DNA of 17,981 nucleotides from Caryophanales bacterium. Lineage in GTDB: Bacteria; Bacillota_I; Bacilli_A; RFN20; CAG-826. Shown here piece by piece: positions 15,235 through 17,981 of this stretch (positions are counted from its first letter, which is position 1; every line of letters starts with the position of its first letter). The notes under the pieces are model-generated. The model saw only the letters and a list, made by a program, of their open reading frames with translations, searched no databases and was not told the DNA's origin. The position numbers and the translations under genes are program-made. The stretch is from contig JAQYER010000076.1 in assembly GCA_028723545.1 (NCBI GenBank), forward strand, positions 1-17,981, given 5' to 3'.

Positions 15235-16592
15235 TATATTAGTTAGTGATGTCTCTTGAAACAATATTACTAACTATTTAATTTTCTTTTTAAAAGTTAG
15301 ATTTTTGAATGGAACTTTTAAAATCCCAAGCTTAGATGCAAATTCTTTTCCCATCAGCTTATTTATCATATCAACTGGGCATTGATAATTTAGTGATTTA
15401 CGCGGATAGGAATTGATATTACTAAAGATGAAATTTAAATCATCTTGAGTTAAGTCATCTAAGCTTTTTCCTTTCGCGATAACATAACGGAATAATTCAT
15501 GATTTCGTTCACAAGATCCTTTGTCACCTGATTGGTATGGTCTTGTATAAAATACTTTCCCAAATACTTCTCCCGTTTCTTTATCGATTTCTAATTCGTT
15601 CATCTTATCGAATTCTGGACCATTATCACAAAGCATAATTCTAAAAAACTTAAAGTAATAATCATCACCTATTTTTTCTCTTACTTTACTAATCTTTAAT
15701 AACACTTCTGTTGCAGTGAAATTTTCTAATAATAAACCAAACTGGAATTTTGTAACAGGGTGATGAATTGTTAAGATTGATTTCTTATCACTCTTTTTTC
15801 CGTGGACTGTGTCAAATTGAGTTACTTCCTCATTATTATGAGTTTTCATATATTCCAAGAATGATGAATATGTTCTTCCTACTTTTAATAAAGGATTCTT
15901 TGATACTCTTTTATATTCATATGTTGGAGAATATATGCGTTTAACAGCATTTCTTAAATCAATTCTTTTTGCATCGAGATAACCTCTATTAATCCAATTT
16001 CTAATTGTTCTTGAACTAGCGGGAAACATTTCTTTAAGAGAAGCATAAATAGATTCAACAGATAATCCATTTTTAATCATAGGAGATATCCAATCATTAA
16101 ATTCAGATAGTTTATCATTTGTAATCTGAGGATACTTTTTTGCATCGCTTATTCTTTCCTTTCGCAATATATATGCTTCTTCAGGATTAAATATTCTTTT
16201 ATCTTTTTTGCACACATATCGTTGATCGCAAAAATTACATATATATGGAAAAGATTTAAGCTTTGGACAAACCCATTTTTCAAAACTAGGACAATTATTT
16301 GGACAACAATTTAGTCCATCTTTCTTACACTTCAATAAATGAGAACAATTTTGATACTTTTTTGATAACAATACTTTTTGAGCGGCACCTTGCTCAATCT
16401 TTGAATTGTTAATAATTAGTCTATATATTGTTGAACGATTCTTATTTGTTAATTGAACTATTTTCTTTTGAGAATATCCAAGAGAAATATATTTAAATAA
16501 AACAAGTAATTCATCGTAATTTAAATGTTTCTTGAAACTCATATTTAATTTCTCCTTTCTTGTTCAAGAGACATCATTAAAATATTGACATA
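15235..16592 (-). mobile_element. IS30-family insertion sequence
   Basis: One transposase gene is bracketed by a 14-bp perfect terminal-type inverted repeat: TGATGTCTCTTGAA at 15247-15260 and its complement at 16563-16576. The outer boundaries are set tentatively at the inner edges of the flanking direct repeats, giving about 1.36 kb, a size normal for IS30-family elements. If the element ended exactly at the inverted repeats it would span 15247-16576. The transposase is intact, so the element may still be active. Confidence 0.65.
15274..16542 (-). CDS. IS30-family transposase with cysteine-rich insert
   Basis: A 422-residue DDE transposase. The N-terminal helix-turn-helix (about 8-42, LGYSQKKIVQLTNKNRSTIY) is of the IS30 type. 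A cysteine cluster (C66, C72, C79, C80, C84, C92, C102, C105, C111) probably binds zinc and is an insert relative to classical IS30. A second helical DNA-binding part lies at about 140-190. The catalytic core has D244 (VTQFDTVHG), D306 (MLCDNGPEF) and E345 (GDKGSCERNHELFRY), the conserved IS30 spacing and sequence. The AGGAGA ribosome site precedes the ATG ending at 16542. No frameshift or early stop is present. It points toward the pst operon, so any transcript leaving it runs against the HAD gene. Confidence 0.93.
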   Translation of the reverse strand: MSFKKHLNYDELLVLFKYISLGYSQKKIVQLTNKNRSTIYRLIINNSKIEQGAAQKVLLSKKYQNCSHLLKCKKDGLNCCPNNCPSFEKWVCPKLKSFPYICNFCDQRYVCKKDKRIFNPEEAYILRKERISDAKKYPQITNDKLSEFNDWISPMIKNGLSVESIYASLKEMFPASSRTIRNWINRGYLDAKRIDLRNAVKRIYSPTYEYKRVSKNPLLKVGRTYSSFLEYMKTHNNEEVTQFDTVHGKKSDKKSILTIHHPVTKFQFGLLLENFTATEVLLKISKVREKIGDDYYFKFFRIMLCDNGPEFDKMNELEIDKETGEVFGKVFYTRPYQSGDKGSCERNHELFRYVIAKGKSLDDLTQDDLNFIFSNINSYPRKSLNYQCPVDMINKLMGKEFASKLGILKVPFKNLTFKKKIK

Positions 16593-16620
16593 TTCAAGTT
16601 GAAAAAGAAAATGCAACAAC
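16593..16620 (+). repeat. Right flanking direct repeat of the IS30 element
   Basis: The right copy of the 28-bp imperfect repeat, 24 of 28 identical to 15207-15234. It runs into the left arm of the inverted repeat at 16609-16641, which the left copy lacks. Confidence 0.5.
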
Positions 16621-16641
16621 AAAATGAAGATTGTTGCATTT
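16609..16641. repeat. 11-bp perfect inverted repeat right of the IS
   Basis: AAATGCAACAA (16609-16619) and TTGTTGCATTT (16631-16641) form a perfect stem with an 11-base loop. It may be a terminator-like hairpin or the palindrome next to which the IS inserted; IS30-type elements are known to favour such sites. It lies about 65 bases upstream of the last gene and could also influence that promoter. Confidence 0.6.
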
Positions 16642-16692
16642 ATAATTTCAAATAACATCATTTTAGAAAAACTAATAATGACATTATCGATA

Positions 16693-16701
16693 TGTTATAA
16701 T
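16693..16701 (+). promoter_or_regulatory. Extended -10 promoter of the terminal gene
   Basis: TGTTATAAT matches TGnTATAAT exactly. The hexamer ends six bases before the ATG at 16708, so the expected transcription start falls on or next to the start codon, predicting a leaderless or nearly leaderless mRNA. No convincing -35 is present. Confidence 0.55.
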
Positions 16702-16707
16702 TAATAT

Positions 16708-17981
16708 ATGTCAGGCAAATTATTATTAATTACAAAATCTGTTTTCATTGATTCAGAGTTATATAAAAGCGTTGATGATTATATTTTTAATCAAGGCAAA
16801 TTTGATTTTGGGCAAAGCATTACTCTTGCAAAAATAGAAGAGTATTTTGGTAATAGAAAAGAAGCCGTTGATGATTTTTATCAATTTGAGCCAGAGATTG
16901 AAAGACTTTACTTTGATTTTGATAAAGGTGAAATAAGATCAATCGTTGCATCGTTTTATAACTTGGATGACAGAATCCAATATGGACTAATAGCACATAT
17001 TCCAGTTAAACATAAATACGAACTGGTTTATATTTGTTCGAACATCGATAGAATCAATACAGCTGAAAACGATTCAAGATCTCTTAATCAAAATATAGCA
17101 AACAAAATTATTAAGTACGTTGCTGATAAAGATTTAAGCCATTTGACTTCCTTATCTTCGAATCTATATTTTTCATCTATAGAGGGATTATATTATGTTG
17201 ATGAATCTAAATGTTCACCCGAATTAAAAGAAATCTTGCAGACTATTCTTTATGAAAAAGTAGATGCTGTTCGCAGTAGTGATGTTAAATTGGCCAGCCT
17301 AGTGGTAGATGTTGATAATCTAGATAATCCAATTTTCATGAAAGTTGAGTTTGGCTATAAAGAAAAGAAATATGAATATTGGTTTGATACAAATGAATTA
17401 ATAGAATTATCTGAATTTGATCACGGAGATTCGGCTGCATCATATAGAAATGTTTTCTTTGAAATGGCAGAGAAAGAGTTTATTGACGCGAATGGATATA
17501 TTATCAAGGACAATCTCCTAAAGAGGAATAAGGAAAAAGCTAAATCTTTCTTCTCAACTTTATACAAAAAATTCACACTTAAAGAATATGAAGATGGGAC
17601 TTATGGTTTTGAAGAATTAGGTGAGCCATCTTTTATCGCTTTTAAAGATAACTGCGTAGAATTAAGAACGAATCGAAATGTTGATAATAAGGAAAGGGTT
17701 TCTTTCGATTACCCTAATTTAAATGAAAACAAAAACTCTGTTAAAAAGATTATTGATAGATACATACTGACCAAGACGAAAGAGTTTGATAATTTCATTA
17801 ATGATGTTCAGGATTTCCTTAATAATTCGTATGACTTGGAAACAGCAAAAGAAAAAGGTAAGTCATTATTAGAACGTGTTTCTTCCTTTCCTGCTTACGA
17901 TAGAGCAACATCATCTTTTGATACATTGGTTTCAAAAATAAAAGAAAAATATGAAAAACTATTGCATCTAGATAAGGAAAA
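16708..17981 (+). CDS. Unrecognised protein, 3' end beyond the window
   Basis: The frame is open from ATG 16708 to the window end without a stop (424 codons plus two bases). I do not recognise the family. The protein is hydrophilic and acidic with no signal peptide or membrane helix in the part seen. It starts MSGKLLLITKSVFIDSELYK, has a mixed alpha/beta look over about 1-240, and the visible end (about 360-424) is charged and helical, perhaps coiled coil. Its codon use differs from the upstream genes: leucine is often CTT, CTA, CTG or TTG rather than almost only TTA, and GAG and AAG are common. Together with the adjacent IS this suggests an acquired accessory gene. No ribosome site is visible; the promoter position suggests leaderless translation. 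A role in defence or another mobile island is possible but nothing in the sequence demonstrates it. Confidence 0.75.
   Translation, partial: MSGKLLLITKSVFIDSELYKSVDDYIFNQGKFDFGQSITLAKIEEYFGNRKEAVDDFYQFEPEIERLYFDFDKGEIRSIVASFYNLDDRIQYGLIAHIPVKHKYELVYICSNIDRINTAENDSRSLNQNIANKIIKYVADKDLSHLTSLSSNLYFSSIEGLYYVDESKCSPELKEILQTILYEKVDAVRSSDVKLASLVVDVDNLDNPIFMKVEFGYKEKKYEYWFDTNELIELSEFDHGDSAASYRNVFFEMAEKEFIDANGYIIKDNLLKRNKEKAKSFFSTLYKKFTLKEYEDGTYGFEELGEPSFIAFKDNCVELRTNRNVDNKERVSFDYPNLNENKNSVKKIIDRYILTKTKEFDNFINDVQDFLNNSYDLETAKEKGKSLLERVSSFPAYDRATSSFDTLVSKIKEKYEKLLHLDKE

Overview
The window comes from a very AT-rich, low-GC Gram-positive genome (Firmicutes/Bacilli, probably a wall-less or Mollicutes-like gut lineage). 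TGA is a genuine stop: the nuclease, serpin, phoP and pstC genes all end on it, two of them overlapping the next start, and Trp is always TGG. This is genetic code 11, which excludes Mycoplasma/Spiroplasma-type decoding but leaves Acholeplasma-like, RF39-like or Erysipelotrichia-like relatives. Placement is inference from composition and gene content.

Layout. 1-424: no convincing gene; one terminator hairpin. 425-1774 (minus): an AAA/DUF4143 ATPase whose promoter sits in a 33-bp tandem repeat. 2126-6339 (plus): two surface or secreted proteins, a 922-residue endonuclease I with Ig-like domains and a C-terminal membrane tail, then a membrane-anchored serpin. 6371-7692: a fluoride riboswitch with an overlapping terminator, followed by a CPA-type cation/proton antiporter. 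7693-15084: a phosphate block of phoP-phoR, then pstS-pstC-pstA-pstB-phoU and a YjjG-like HAD phosphatase, with matching Pho boxes before phoP and pstS. 15207-16641: an IS30-family insertion sequence with inverted ends and imperfect flanking direct repeats. 16708-17981: the start of an unrecognised protein that runs off the window and uses codons unlike its neighbours.

How it works together. PhoR probably senses phosphate status at the membrane and phosphorylates PhoP, which would bind the TTTACA repeats at phoP and pstS. PstS captures phosphate outside, PstC/PstA form the channel, PstB drives it with ATP, and PhoU ties transport to PhoR. The HAD enzyme could release phosphate from nucleotides inside, and the secreted nuclease may supply nucleotides from extracellular DNA. 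The fluoride switch and antiporter form an independent ion-toxicity unit.

The most striking observations are that PstS looks circularly permuted (canonical C-terminal half first, canonical N-terminal half second), that PstA carries a PDZ-like extracytoplasmic insert, and that the antiporter leader matches the fluoride riboswitch in detail, including both pseudoknot strands and a terminator that competes with them.
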